Part shown: one piece after another, positions 16,289-25,043 of the stretch | How the letters are laid out: every line of letters starts with the position of its first letter | Position numbering within the stretch: position 1 is the first letter of the stretch | Assembly: GCF_011393025.1 (NCBI RefSeq) | Contig: NZ_JAAOEO010000016.1 | Span: forward strand, 29,671 to 93,670 | DNA length: 64,000 nt | Source: Neobacillus terrae | Lineage (GTDB): Bacteria; Bacillota; Bacilli; Bacillales; Cytobacillaceae | Direction: 5' to 3' | Position numbers and translations under genes: made by a program | The notes under the pieces: generated by a model | Databases searched by the model: none | Told to the model about the DNA's origin: nothing | What the model saw: only the letters and a program-made list of their open reading frames with translations

Positions 16289-17206
16289 TTATTTAAAGAC
16301 TTCCAGCACAATGTGTTCTTCTAACAGAAGTTCCCGGAAAACTTCAGCTGCTCGAATGGTATCAGTGTCATGACCACTTTCGGCTGACCAGCAGGAGGAT
16401 AATACAGAATGACAATATCCCCAAAGGAAAAGTCTTTTCTTATTCAGCTTTAATTCCCTTGTGAATATTTCTGCCCGGTTTCGTATTATGTTTTTTAGGT
16501 TCGTTTGAGGCCACTTGTTAAGGAAGTATTGGATAAGGTCATATTCCCTTTCTCCGATTAATCCTTTAGGATCAATAACTGTCCAGTCACCCACACTGTT
16601 TTTTAAAAGGTTAAAATGGTGGAAATCCCCGTGAAGTAAATATTCTTTTTCTGATGTTTCAATCATGTATGTAAATAAGGCAGAAGCTTGCTTTATATGC
16701 TCTGCGGATATGTTTGCAAGACCATCTTTATTCTCCCTTTCTATTCTCTTCATGGACTCTTCTCTTGATTTTATGGATGGAAGATTTGTCCCTAGTGGAA
16801 CCTCTGCCCAAAGCTGGTCCAATGCCTTGGCAGCCAAAACCACTGCCACTGAATCATCCTCCAAATCGGCAAGCGGATTTCCAGGAAGAATCCTTTCTAA
16901 AAGCAAAACTCCTCTTTCCCTATTATAATCAAACAGCTCCACCATACCTCTCCCCTGAAAAAGCTGAAGTGCTTGAAGCTCGGACAAAAACTCATCCCCG
17001 GGTACACAAAGTTTTAAAACTGCTTCATGCCCACTTTGCAATACTGCAGGAGCAACATAATTATAGGACAAGGAAAAAGGTTTACCTATTGTCAGGTTCC
17101 AATGCTTTTCACAATATTGGAGAAGGCCAGGAAAAGCATCCATCCATGCTCTGCCTTTTTCACCATGAACGTTATGAAGCGTTTGTTTAAAACTTTCAGT
17201 AAGCAT
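16289..17206 (-). CDS. APH(6)/streptomycin-kinase-like phosphotransferase
   Basis: The 305-residue cytosolic kinase of the aminoglycoside/hydroxyurea phosphotransferase family has the catalytic loop LLHGDFHHFNLL (HGDxxxxN, near residue 193). It also has the metal-binding segment WTVIDPKGLIGEREYDL. The nucleotide-binding lobe has EAVLKLCVPG (Lys near 65). The family includes streptomycin 6-kinases, but most chromosomal Bacillus members have unknown substrates, so resistance should not be assumed. It starts three bases after the RimL-type acetyltransferase stop, with no clear ribosome binding site, so translational coupling is likely. Confidence 0.82.
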   Translation of the reverse strand: MLTESFKQTLHNVHGEKGRAWMDAFPGLLQYCEKHWNLTIGKPFSLSYNYVAPAVLQSGHEAVLKLCVPGDEFLSELQALQLFQGRGMVELFDYNRERGVLLLERILPGNPLADLEDDSVAVVLAAKALDQLWAEVPLGTNLPSIKSREESMKRIERENKDGLANISAEHIKQASALFTYMIETSEKEYLLHGDFHHFNLLKNSVGDWTVIDPKGLIGEREYDLIQYFLNKWPQTNLKNIIRNRAEIFTRELKLNKKRLFLWGYCHSVLSSCWSAESGHDTDTIRAAEVFRELLLEEHIVLEVFK

Positions 17207-17209
17207 GAC

Positions 17210-17770
17210 TTATACCGTTTTTGAAAAAATGCATGTGTCCCTGAGTTCGTTTCCTTCAATGGACATAGCTTCATTTTTCAATATTCCATCAAGAGTAAAG
17301 CCAGCTCTTTCCGCAACAGAACGGCTTTTGACGTTTTTAGCATCACAGCGGATTTCTAACCGCCTTGCTTTTAATTCCTTGAAGGCAAATTCGGTTATCC
17401 CTTTTACCGCTTCCGTCACATAGCCTTTTCCGCTATGACGCGTATCCACCCAGTACCCGATTTCCATTTTCGGAACTTCCCAGTTAATTCGGTGCAATCC
17501 GGAGGAGGCAATCAATTCGCCTGTTTCACCCAGGAAAACCAACAGTCTTAAATCTTCTCTTGTTAGAAACTTAACATGAGCTTCCCGGATATTTGCCTCT
17601 ACATCCTGTTCTGTTTGACTAAAGTGAGCAAAGGGCATCCAAGGCTTTAATTCTTCCAAAGCTGCTTCAATCGCATCGTAAACAGCCTTTCCGTCACCAG
17701 GTTTAGGGCTTCTTATAAGTAATCTTTCAGTAGTAAACTCTGTAGAAAAATCCAATAAAATAGGTTTCAA
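17210..17770 (-). CDS. RimJ/RimL-type GNAT acetyltransferase
   Basis: The 186-residue protein has the layout of ribosomal-protein/small-molecule acetyltransferases: TERLLIRSPKPGDG at the start, EIGYWVDTRHSGKGYVTEAV (acetyl-CoA loop) in the middle and NVKSRSVAERAGFTLDG near the end. I set the start at the TTG at 17768-17770, which has AGAGGAG 8 bases upstream. A longer frame reaches 17848 but has no ribosome binding site and no family match. It forms a two-gene unit with the APH-like kinase. Confidence 0.85.
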   Translation of the reverse strand: MKPILLDFSTEFTTERLLIRSPKPGDGKAVYDAIEAALEELKPWMPFAHFSQTEQDVEANIREAHVKFLTREDLRLLVFLGETGELIASSGLHRINWEVPKMEIGYWVDTRHSGKGYVTEAVKGITEFAFKELKARRLEIRCDAKNVKSRSVAERAGFTLDGILKNEAMSIEGNELRDTCIFSKTV

Positions 17771-17931
17771 ATTGTTTCTCTCCTCTTTTGCCAATACGCG
17801 AATGTAAAAATTACTTCTATAATTGGCACTGTAATTCCTGCTTTGCACCAGTTTTTAGCACCTTACATATACAGTGACCTCAGTAAATCCAGCAGGGCAC
17901 TAATCGTTAGGATCATCTTTTCCTTTTTCAT

Positions 17932-17959
17932 CGAAAAAAAGAACCCGGCGCCAGCCGGG
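17932..17959 (-). terminator. Terminator of the small membrane protein gene
   Basis: CCCGGC and GCCGGG pair around GCCA (17944-17959). The A-run at 17933-17941 is the U-tract of the - strand transcript. Confidence 0.8.
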
Positions 17960-17978
17960 CAATTAAACGTTATAAAAT

Positions 17979-18167
17979 TTATAAAGGTCCATTGGTATGA
18001 TCATTTCGGATGTTGTGCAAATGCGATCCAATATAAACCCTCTCGGATTCAGAAACATGCTTTTCATTCTCAGAAGGATCTAAATGGTCAATGCCTTTGC
18101 TTTTATAAAACCAGTCAACGATAAAGCCAAAAGCAAGCAGCCCGCCTATGATTAGGATCCAGCCCAT
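17979..18167 (-). CDS. Small single-pass membrane protein
   Basis: A 62-residue protein with one N-terminal helix (GWILIIGGLLAFGFIVDWFY) and a polar, acidic, His-containing tail (DHLDPSENEKHVSESERVYI). I do not recognise a named family. The ATG at 18165-18167 follows GAGGTGAGG. An in-frame GTG nine bases upstream is too close to that site. It has its own terminator. Confidence 0.65.
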   Translation of the reverse strand: MGWILIIGGLLAFGFIVDWFYKSKGIDHLDPSENEKHVSESERVYIGSHLHNIRNDHTNGPL

Positions 18168-18246
18168 TGTCCTCACCTCTTATATGTATATTACAAATAA
18201 AAGGAAAAAAATGATACTTAAATTTCCACTTTTCTAAAAACGGTCT

Positions 18247-18882
18247 TTAATAAAGATCTTTTGTATATCCTAATTTTAAACCCGCGTCAATGTCTTCTGC
18301 TTTTCTTCCGCATATTTTTGCGTGGTCAGCAAGAATCTGTGCCGCCCATGGTAATGTCTCTTTATCTGGCCAGGATTCAGGTTTCCATAGTCCGCTGCGG
18401 ATTGTAGCTTTTGCACATTGAATAAAACATTCTTCTACATTTACAGCGATACCGAATTTTGGACTTTTTCCATTAACAGCCATCATATCAAGGATATCCT
18501 CATCCCTTATTAATGTGGCCTTGCCATTTACCCTAAGCATTTCTCCAAAGCCAGGTATAAAAAAGATCACGCCCATATAAGGATTTTCAAGAATATTCAT
18601 CATGGTATCAGCTCTTCGGTTTCCTTTTCGCTCTGGAATCACCATCTGATGATCATTTAAAATATGAACAAAGCCCGCTTGATCCCCTTTTGGAGAAACA
18701 TCGGTTTTTCCAGCCTTGTCAGTAGTGGAAACCACAATAAAAGGCGACTTGGAAATAAAACTCCGGCAGTGTTCATCCAAATAGTTAATCACCTTGTTCT
18801 GTACCATTTCACTTGGTGTTCCGAGCAGTTCCCGCAGTTCTTCCTTAGAAGTTACAGCATTTTCAAATTGATATTCTCCCAT
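18247..18882 (-). CDS. PPOX-class FMN-dependent flavoprotein
   Basis: The 211-residue protein has the split-barrel fold of pyridoxamine 5'-phosphate oxidase-like proteins: FIVVSTTDKAGKTDVSPKGD, VIPERKGNRRADTMMNILENP and GFGEMLRVNGKATL. These match the subfamily usually annotated MSMEG_1061-type. It probably binds FMN or F420. The substrate is unknown. I chose the ATG at 18880-18882, which follows GGGGAATTTTT. The frame is open 21 codons further upstream without a good ribosome binding site. Confidence 0.82.
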   Translation of the reverse strand: MGEYQFENAVTSKEELRELLGTPSEMVQNKVINYLDEHCRSFISKSPFIVVSTTDKAGKTDVSPKGDQAGFVHILNDHQMVIPERKGNRRADTMMNILENPYMGVIFFIPGFGEMLRVNGKATLIRDEDILDMMAVNGKSPKFGIAVNVEECFIQCAKATIRSGLWKPESWPDKETLPWAAQILADHAKICGRKAEDIDAGLKLGYTKDLY

Positions 18883-18954
18883 AAAAATTCCCCTGTCTTT
18901 ATTTTTCTTGTCTTTATCTTCTCGTAATTGGTTTATTTCTGTCAAAAACTTTTT

Positions 18955-18979
18955 GTTATTTATTTTAAAAAAGGGGTAA
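18955..18979 (+). promoter_or_regulatory. SigB-type promoter of the YtxG-like gene
   Basis: GTTATT (18955-18960), a 13-base spacer and GGGTAA (18974-18979) resemble the SigB consensus GTTTAA-N12-14-GGGTAT. The family downstream is a known general stress type in Bacillus, which fits. Confidence 0.55.
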
Positions 18980-19015
18980 AGATTAATACCATCATACGAA
19001 GGGAGACTAGCACTT

Positions 19016-19369
19016 ATGTGGATTGTATACTTAAGTCTTATCGTTATTGTTGCTTCCCTTGCTTATCTAGGCTGGTTTGCTTTTAAAACATTGAAGGCGG
19101 CAAAGCCGACCATCAATGCGTTGAACCATACGGTGGCAAGAGTACAGCAAAAGACAGACAGAATAAAGGATGAAACGGACAAACTGACACTGAACCAGCA
19201 GGAATTAATGGCCGATATTAATTTTAAAAAGGAAGCTGTCAACTCAGTTGTTGGTGAAGCAAAGCAGACTGCTTTTTCTGTTAAAAAACTGTTTAAGTTT
19301 AAGCCGATGGCAATAGTTGCAAGGAAACGCCGCAGCAGAAAATCAAAAATGCGTACAGCTCCGTATTAA
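19016..19369 (+). CDS. DUF948 (YtxG-like) general stress protein
   Basis: The 117-residue protein has one N-terminal membrane helix (residues 3-22) followed by a long amphipathic helix (FKTLKAAKPTINALNHTVARV...), the pattern of DUF948. The tail is very basic (RKRRSRKSKMR). B. subtilis YtxG belongs to this family and to the SigB regulon. The SigB-like promoter here supports the same role. In B. subtilis ytxG is followed by ytxH; here it stands alone. AGGGAGA precedes the ATG with slightly long spacing. Confidence 0.78.
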   Translation: MWIVYLSLIVIVASLAYLGWFAFKTLKAAKPTINALNHTVARVQQKTDRIKDETDKLTLNQQELMADINFKKEAVNSVVGEAKQTAFSVKKLFKFKPMAIVARKRRSRKSKMRTAPY

Positions 19370-19370
19370 T

Positions 19371-19429
19371 AAGAACAGCGTAAGCACCCTGATTAGCCCC
19401 GAGGGGTTGAGCGCTGGAGCTAGACATAA
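19371..19429 (+). repeat. Short copy of the GCGCTGGAGCTAGAC repeat family
   Basis: The stretch AGCGTAAGCACCCTGATTAG...GCGCTGGAGCTAGACAT follows the stop codon directly. Its 3' end matches the ends of the copies at 45886-45920 and 55892-56174 (GCTAGACA). Confidence 0.55.
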
Positions 19430-19463
19430 AGAGGCTGTTCCTATGGGAACAGCCTCTTTTTTG
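19430..19463 (+). terminator. Terminator of the YtxG-like gene
   Basis: AGAGGCTGTTCC and GGAACAGCCTCT pair around a short loop, followed by TTTTTTG. Confidence 0.9.
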
Positions 19464-19583
19464 TGATTTATGATAGGAAAAGTAGTAGTTTCGGAAATAG
19501 GAGTAGAAGTTTTAAGAAAAGAGGTAGAACTTCTTCTCAAAAAGGAAGAACATCAGCGTGTGGGACCAGCTGAAGCCGGTCCT

Positions 19584-20042
19584 TTAACTCTTCTTCCCGA
19601 GTACTTCTTTTACTGCTGCTTCAATTTCAGCATAACCCGTGCAGCGGCATATATTTGATTCAAGCCATTCTTTAATCTTTTTGTCATCAGCACCCGGATG
19701 ATTATTAACAAGAGAATGGCAATTCATGATAAACCCTGGCGTACAATATCCGCATTGAAAAGCAAAATGTTCCACAAATGCTTTCTGGATAGGCGCATCA
19801 TGAAGGCCTTCAACTGTGGTGATTTCTTTCCCCTGTGCCTCAACAGCGAGCATGAGGCAGGATTTCATCGGCCACCCATCGACATTCACGGTACAGGCAC
19901 CGCAGTCTCCGTTTAAACATCCTGGCTTTGAACCTGTAAGTCCGAGTCTTCCTCGTAACGTATATAGAAGGGTATCGGCCGACCTGACTGTTACCTGACG
20001 ATCCTCTCCATTTATTCTTAATACCAGATTATGTGTTTTCAA
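19584..20042 (-). CDS. pucE: Xanthine dehydrogenase-type 2[2Fe-2S] subunit
   Basis: The 152-residue iron-sulfur subunit of a molybdenum hydroxylase has the plant-type cluster motif CLNGDCGACTVNVDGWPMKSC (near 40-62). The second cluster motif is CGYCTPGF...CRCTGY (near 100-138). All eight cysteines are present. It passes electrons from the Mo centre to FAD. The start is TTG at 20040-20042 with AGGAGGG upstream. It overlaps the FAD subunit gene by 14 bases and is the last gene of the five-gene operon. The symbol follows B. subtilis; purine as substrate is inferred. Confidence 0.88.
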   Translation of the reverse strand: MKTHNLVLRINGEDRQVTVRSADTLLYTLRGRLGLTGSKPGCLNGDCGACTVNVDGWPMKSCLMLAVEAQGKEITTVEGLHDAPIQKAFVEHFAFQCGYCTPGFIMNCHSLVNNHPGADDKKIKEWLESNICRCTGYAEIEAAVKEVLGKKS

Positions 20043-20880
20043 GCTTAAACCCTCCCTCCTGCCAGTTTAGAATTTCCTCCAATAAATTCCTTAGTGCAAA
20101 AAGGCGGTATTCTTTTGAACCTTCTACATCATCTAATATTGGAGATGGCATTGCCTTCAATGCCTCCCGGATTTTTTCCTCCCTGTTAAATTCTTTTTTG
20201 TTCAAAGCTGCTTCCACAGCAGCAGACCTGAAAGGGAAAGGACAAAGCCCGCTTAAGCCTACTCTGAGTCCGTCTTCTGCTTGTAAAGCCGCAATTGTAA
20301 TCAATGGATATCCAGTTTGCCATTGCTGACGGCGTTTAATGTGGATAAAAGGTGCATTTAGCCATTTTCTTTCTGTTAACAACTGCACCAGAAATTCACC
20401 TTTTTTAAGCTGGATTTTTTCCTTAAATGCATCGCTCATTTTTTTGGCAGTTATGCCTTTGTTCCCTGCAATTATGACCGTACTGTCCACCAGCAAATAT
20501 GGAAGGACTGCTTCACGATAAAAAATCGCCGCACAGATATTGCCGCCAATTGTTATTTTCCCTCTGGCAGTATGGTCTGCAACCTGGCTGGCCACACTTG
20601 TTAAAAACGGAAAAAAATTAGCTACTTCTGCTGCGGTTAAAGAAAGTGCGCTGCCCTGGACAAGAAAATCTCCAGATAAGCCGTGGGCGTGGCATTCTGG
20701 TATATTTTTTAAATCGATAACGGCTTCGCTATAAGCCATATTCAGCCTTCCCAACGTGATAAGTTCAGTTCCGCCTGAATAATAATAGGGGCTTTTCCCC
20801 TCCTGATCCAGCCTTTGAAAAAGCTCAGCTGCCTCCTGCATGGTGGTGGGTGTAAGGTAATCAAAATCAAAGGATATCAC
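20029..20880 (-). CDS. pucC: Xanthine dehydrogenase-type FAD subunit
   Basis: A 283-residue FAD-binding protein of the CO dehydrogenase flavoprotein/CutM type. It has YYSGGTELITLGRL for FAD binding and ARGKITIGGNICAAIFYREAVLP, the TIGGN loop typical of the family. The start is the GTG at 20878-20880, which overlaps the TGA of the large subunit (GTGA) and has AAGGGAGGGG 8 bases upstream. It transfers electrons from the Fe-S subunit to NAD+. The family usual length is 270-290. Confidence 0.88.
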   Translation of the reverse strand: MISFDFDYLTPTTMQEAAELFQRLDQEGKSPYYYSGGTELITLGRLNMAYSEAVIDLKNIPECHAHGLSGDFLVQGSALSLTAAEVANFFPFLTSVASQVADHTARGKITIGGNICAAIFYREAVLPYLLVDSTVIIAGNKGITAKKMSDAFKEKIQLKKGEFLVQLLTERKWLNAPFIHIKRRQQWQTGYPLITIAALQAEDGLRVGLSGLCPFPFRSAAVEAALNKKEFNREEKIREALKAMPSPILDDVEGSKEYRLFALRNLLEEILNWQEGGFKLENT

Positions 20881-23198
20881 CGGAGCAGCCCCTCCCTTGT
20901 TCTCCACAACAGCTCAGGAGTAAGCGGTAAATGGTAAATAGGTACTCCAATCGCCTTTGATAAGGCATTCGCAAGCGCTGCCGGCATTCCAAGCAGCCCA
21001 TGCTCTCCCACTCCTCTTGCTCCATATGGCGCATCAAGCTGCGGGGTTTCAATAAAATCAACCATGTATTCCGGCTGTTCTCCATACCTCAGGGGTCTGT
21101 AGGTTCGCAGCTGTGGATTGAGTATTCTGCCCAGTTCATCCATAACGAAGGTTTCCCTGCCGGCAAATGCGAGCCCCATGCTCATTGCTCCCATTACCTG
21201 CCCTTTTGCTGCTTTCTCATTTAACACCTTCCCAATATCAATAACCGATACGGCTCTCAGCAATTTATAGGTTAAGTCTTTACGATCAAATTCCACTTCT
21301 ACTCCGTGAGCTGTAACTGTCCACTCCGGGCCTGGCTTTCCCTTTCCATTCTCAGGATCCAGATGAGTCAAACCACGCAAAATGTAATTACCCCGACCAA
21401 TAATTTGTCCGCCTATAGCGTTTCCATTTGGATAGGTATAACCATAACAGATTTCTTTAAAATGAACCCCTTGCTCCGGATCATCCCGAAGGAATACCCG
21501 GCTGTCCGCAACTTCTAAATCCTCAATAGGAGCTCTTAATACACAGGCAGCAATGTCCTTTAGCTGCCGAATGACATCATCTGCTGCCTCCAAAACGGCT
21601 TTTCCGCCCATAAAGGTTCCCCGGCTGGCTACCGTCTTCCAGTGCTCCGGAGTGGTTTGTGTATCAACCTCCATCCTTACATAGATATGGTTAACATCCA
21701 TTTTGAGCCGTTCAGCTAAAATTTGAGCAAGTACTGTTTTCGTTCCTGTACCGATTTCGATAACACCGGACATTAGGTTAATGGTTCCGTCCCTGTTAAA
21801 GGTTAAAATGGCTCCTGATGGTGCATTCGTATCTATAGTTGAGGTTTTCCAGCTGCAGGAAATTCCTTTTACTTTTACAATCCTGTCGTTAACGGGAACA
21901 ACCTCACCCTCCTCCCATTTGATCAGTTCTTTTAATTTCGTAATACAGGCTGGGAGGTCACCGACATTGCTTTTGTTTAGCTTAACCTGGGTCGGGGTCA
22001 GGTCACCTGGCCTTATAGCATTGATTCTTCTTAATTCAAGAGGGTCCATCTTTAATTTTTCAGCAAGTAAATTCATTGTCCGTTCGATCGCAAAGGAAAG
22101 TTCCGAATGGCTAAACCCTCGAAATGGTGCGGGATAAGGATGGTTAGTATACATGCAAAAGGAGTCACACCAAACATTTTCTATTCCATATGGTCCTGTA
22201 CAGTCCGTCGCACCGGCTCTCGTTAAATCAATCGCTTTGTCTGAGTAAGCTCCCCCATCCCATAAAAAAAGAATTTCCGCGGCTCTTATTTTTCCATTCC
22301 GGTCCGCTCCGAATTTAATTTTGGCATCCAGACCAATGTGGCAAGGGGAAGTGATCATATCTTCTTCTCTGCTATTCCATAACTTTACAGGCCTTCCGCC
22401 GACTGCCTTAGAAGAAAGATAGGCTAAAACCTCAAGCTGAACAGAAGCTTTCCCGCCATAAGCCCCGCCCACCAGTGGAGTATGAACTTCAATATTTCCT
22501 TCCGGCTCGTTGAAGTACTGGCTGATTAACCTTTTGGCCATGAAGGGTGCTTGTGAGGAGGTGGTAATGAGGATCCTGCCTTCGCGGGTAATTTCGGCAA
22601 TCGAACACCTTGTTTCCATGGCCACATGATCAGAGGGGTTAAAAGAATACCTGCCTTCAACGGTGAACTCCACGTCTTTCCAAAAATTCGTCAGGTCTCC
22701 CTTTCTAATTTTCAGGTGTGTGGCAATATTTGTCCCCGGTACGGGATAACTATCTTCATCCTTCTTATATTTCCCAAGCTGTTCATGAACAAGGGGAGCC
22801 CCTTTTTGAAACGCTTGTGCTGGCGAGTTTACTACAGGAAGCTGTTCATACTGAATCTTTACTTTGTCAGCCGCTTTTTTTGCAAGAGCGGGCGTATCTG
22901 CTACCACGATCACTACCGGCTCGCCATGATAGCGAACCTTTCCAAAAGCAAGCGGCGGTCTGTCTTTAATGGCTTCGCCAATAAGTGGGAGCCCTTCCCC
23001 GGTCAAGACACCCCTGACACCTGGCATTTTTTTCGCCTCTGACGTATCAATTGAAATTATTTTTGCATGGCCAAACGGGCTCGTAACCATCTTCGCGTAC
23101 AGCAGCTCTGTAAATTGAAAATCATGGGTATAACGCGCTGTCCCCGATACCTTATCCCAGGCTTCCTTCCTGATGACACTTTTACCGACTGTCCTCAT
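20877..23198 (-). CDS. pucD: Xanthine dehydrogenase-type molybdenum-binding subunit
   Basis: This 773-residue large subunit of a molybdenum hydroxylase carries the molybdopterin cytosine dinucleotide cofactor. Family segments are visible: GKSVIRKEAWDKVSGTARY, GGAYGGKASVQLEVLAYLSS, PAPFRGFSHSELSFAIE and RGVGEHGLLGMPAA, with the catalytic Glu in GVGE. The AYRCSFR active-site loop of CO dehydrogenase CoxL is absent, so xanthine or another heterocycle is the likelier substrate. The ATG at 23198 follows AAGGAGG. The gene overlaps pucB by 17 bases. Confidence 0.88.
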   Translation of the reverse strand: MRTVGKSVIRKEAWDKVSGTARYTHDFQFTELLYAKMVTSPFGHAKIISIDTSEAKKMPGVRGVLTGEGLPLIGEAIKDRPPLAFGKVRYHGEPVVIVVADTPALAKKAADKVKIQYEQLPVVNSPAQAFQKGAPLVHEQLGKYKKDEDSYPVPGTNIATHLKIRKGDLTNFWKDVEFTVEGRYSFNPSDHVAMETRCSIAEITREGRILITTSSQAPFMAKRLISQYFNEPEGNIEVHTPLVGGAYGGKASVQLEVLAYLSSKAVGGRPVKLWNSREEDMITSPCHIGLDAKIKFGADRNGKIRAAEILFLWDGGAYSDKAIDLTRAGATDCTGPYGIENVWCDSFCMYTNHPYPAPFRGFSHSELSFAIERTMNLLAEKLKMDPLELRRINAIRPGDLTPTQVKLNKSNVGDLPACITKLKELIKWEEGEVVPVNDRIVKVKGISCSWKTSTIDTNAPSGAILTFNRDGTINLMSGVIEIGTGTKTVLAQILAERLKMDVNHIYVRMEVDTQTTPEHWKTVASRGTFMGGKAVLEAADDVIRQLKDIAACVLRAPIEDLEVADSRVFLRDDPEQGVHFKEICYGYTYPNGNAIGGQIIGRGNYILRGLTHLDPENGKGKPGPEWTVTAHGVEVEFDRKDLTYKLLRAVSVIDIGKVLNEKAAKGQVMGAMSMGLAFAGRETFVMDELGRILNPQLRTYRPLRYGEQPEYMVDFIETPQLDAPYGARGVGEHGLLGMPAALANALSKAIGVPIYHLPLTPELLWRTREGLLR

Positions 23199-23802
23199 CT
23201 CCACCCTCCTTTTTAAAAATCAAGTAATCCTTCCATGTATCAATGTCCCGAAAAGCAATGGCTGGCAATTCCACCCTAAGAACTTTCTCATGATGGCGAA
23301 GGATATTCCGAGCCCCCTGATCACCTTCCAGTGTGGCCAATCGTGAAAAGAACTTTTTTGAAAAAATAACAGGCGGCTTGCAAATACCATTGTCTGCTGC
23401 AGACACAATCCACTCCTGCCCCACTTGTTTATAAGCTGCTAATAGCTGATTCAGCATGGCAGTACTGATAAATGGCTGATCAGCCAGAAGAATCATTATC
23501 GCCTCAGCCCCTGATTTTTCTGCTTCCCGGAGACCTGCTTTAAGTGACTCGCTTTGCCCTGTTGCACCTTCTGTTATAGAGACCTTTTTCCACCGTATGT
23601 TTTTTAAAAAAGGACTCAGCCACTCATCCGTCCTTATCCCATTTGTTACCGTAAATACAAAGCTGAGTTTTGATTCTAAAGCAGTTCCGAAAGCACAGCT
23701 TCCCAATAAGCCGGGACCAAAAGGGAGATTCAGTTTGTTTCGTCCCATGCGCCTGCTTTGCCCCGCTGCAAGAAGGACCCCTATTACTCCGGAAGCGTCC
23801 AC
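23182..23802 (-). CDS. pucB: Molybdenum cofactor nucleotidyltransferase (MocA/PucB type)
   Basis: The 206-residue NTP transferase has the signature LLAAGQSRRMGRNKLNLPFG (residues 10-29) and the metal-binding AIMILLADQPFIS. The family attaches CMP (or GMP) to molybdopterin for the hydroxylase encoded beside it. The start is GTG at 23800-23802 with AAGGAGGA ten bases upstream. It overlaps xdhC by 19 bases, consistent with tight co-translation. Confidence 0.86.
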   Translation of the reverse strand: MDASGVIGVLLAAGQSRRMGRNKLNLPFGPGLLGSCAFGTALESKLSFVFTVTNGIRTDEWLSPFLKNIRWKKVSITEGATGQSESLKAGLREAEKSGAEAIMILLADQPFISTAMLNQLLAAYKQVGQEWIVSAADNGICKPPVIFSKKFFSRLATLEGDQGARNILRHHEKVLRVELPAIAFRDIDTWKDYLIFKKEGGDEDSR

Positions 23803-24860
23803 AAAGGTATATTCCTCCTTTTTTTCGGTTTATAAAGGCCCTGGAGGATTTCCGCCATAATACTTACGGCAATTTCCGCTTCATCTGCTGCTCCAATATC
23901 GAGGCCTGCTGGTGAATAGATTTCTTCAGGAATATCATTTGTACCCAGGAGTCTTCTGGTACGATCCCTCGGTCCCATCACACCGAGGTATTTCAGCTTG
24001 TTCTCCTTTAAAAGCTCCAGCCACTCCCTATCCCGCTGAAAATGATGGCTCATAATAATGACATGATCCTTGTCTTTGAAAGATATCTGGGGGTAAACCT
24101 CGTGCGGGAAACCGATTAAGAAGCTATCAGCCTCAGGAAAATGCAAGCTGCTTGCCAGTTCTTCTCTCCAATCACAAATCGTAACAGCGAACCCATTTCG
24201 TGCAGCCAGTGATACGAGGGGTCTTGCATCCTTTCCTGCCCCTATGACATACAAGCTTCGTTTCGGCTCATACAATTGCAGGTAAACGGGCAGAGAAACA
24301 GACATTACCTTCTTAGTTCCAATAACCTTTTCTTCTTCCAAATGAGTAATTTTTACTTTTTCCTTTTCCATTAACTCGAATAAGTCTGCAAAGACCTTGT
24401 TTGGCCCTTTCCACGGCCCAAATGAATTGCCATTCTCTGCGATAAACATCTGATCAAATGGTCCGTTTAGTTTTTTAACATTCAGTACGTTAATTCCCTT
24501 GTCCAAGAGGACCTTAAGAAGCCTGTAAACCTTTCTTTCGTTTTCACCAATTCTTTCAAGCAGAACATGAATAATCCCGTTGCAGCCATAGCCTTGACCC
24601 CAGGATAGATCCGACTCTTCAGCAAGGTCATATTTAAAAATTTGCGATTTACCTGTTTTAAAAACTTGCTCCGCTCTTGATTTTAGTTCCTCTTCAAGGC
24701 ATCCAGGACTCAACAGTCCAACTTGCTTGCCGTCCTCCAGAAGGAGCATGCAGGAGCCTTGCTTTTTATATGCAGACCCTTCTACCTGAATGATGGTGGC
24801 AAGTACAGAATCAGATTCCACTTTTTCCAAAGCTTTATAAATGAGATGGAAGTCCTTCAA
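23784..24860 (-). CDS. pucA: XdhC/CoxI family cofactor-insertion protein
   Basis: The 358-residue protein has the XdhC N-terminal domain (SVLATIIQVEGSAYKKQGSC, SPGCLEEEL) and a C-terminal Rossmann domain (SLYVIGAGKDARPLVSLAAR near 209). XdhC binds the sulfurated molybdenum cofactor and inserts it into the apoenzyme. It is the first gene of the operon (order A-B-D-C-E; in B. subtilis it is A-B-C-D-E). The start is TTG at 24858-24860, preceded by GGGGGGAG. Confidence 0.87.
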   Translation of the reverse strand: MKDFHLIYKALEKVESDSVLATIIQVEGSAYKKQGSCMLLLEDGKQVGLLSPGCLEEELKSRAEQVFKTGKSQIFKYDLAEESDLSWGQGYGCNGIIHVLLERIGENERKVYRLLKVLLDKGINVLNVKKLNGPFDQMFIAENGNSFGPWKGPNKVFADLFELMEKEKVKITHLEEEKVIGTKKVMSVSLPVYLQLYEPKRSLYVIGAGKDARPLVSLAARNGFAVTICDWREELASSLHFPEADSFLIGFPHEVYPQISFKDKDHVIIMSHHFQRDREWLELLKENKLKYLGVMGPRDRTRRLLGTNDIPEEIYSPAGLDIGAADEAEIAVSIMAEILQGLYKPKKRRNIPLWTLPE

Positions 24861-24915
24861 AAAAACTCCCCCCTTTTTACTTCATTCCTTCTATATTTAT
24901 TAGGCAGGGCTGGTC

Positions 24916-24928
24916 CCTTAGACTAAGG
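24916..24928. promoter_or_regulatory. Palindrome CCTTAGACTAAGG between divergent xdh operon and cotA
   Basis: Perfect six-base arms around a single A, about 55 bases upstream of the xdh operon start. A half-site CTAAGG recurs at 24948. It is a possible operator; no known regulator is recognised. Confidence 0.35.
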
Positions 24929-25043
24929 AAATCGCTCATAATGTTTCTAAGGCATTAACTTCCTGCATAAAATTGAAAAAGAAACCCGACTTGTCTCTCA
25001 GCTATCCCTTGAAAAGACATTTTTAAATAAAGGAGCGGAAGGC

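Noticed and set aside
16289..17206. Acquired aminoglycoside resistance gene
   Set aside because: Only the family fold supports it; the gene is in ordinary chromosomal context and substrate cannot be inferred.
20877..23198. CO dehydrogenase large subunit
   Set aside because: The CoxL active-site loop AYRCSFR is absent; the segment PAPFRGFSHSE fits xanthine dehydrogenase-type enzymes better.
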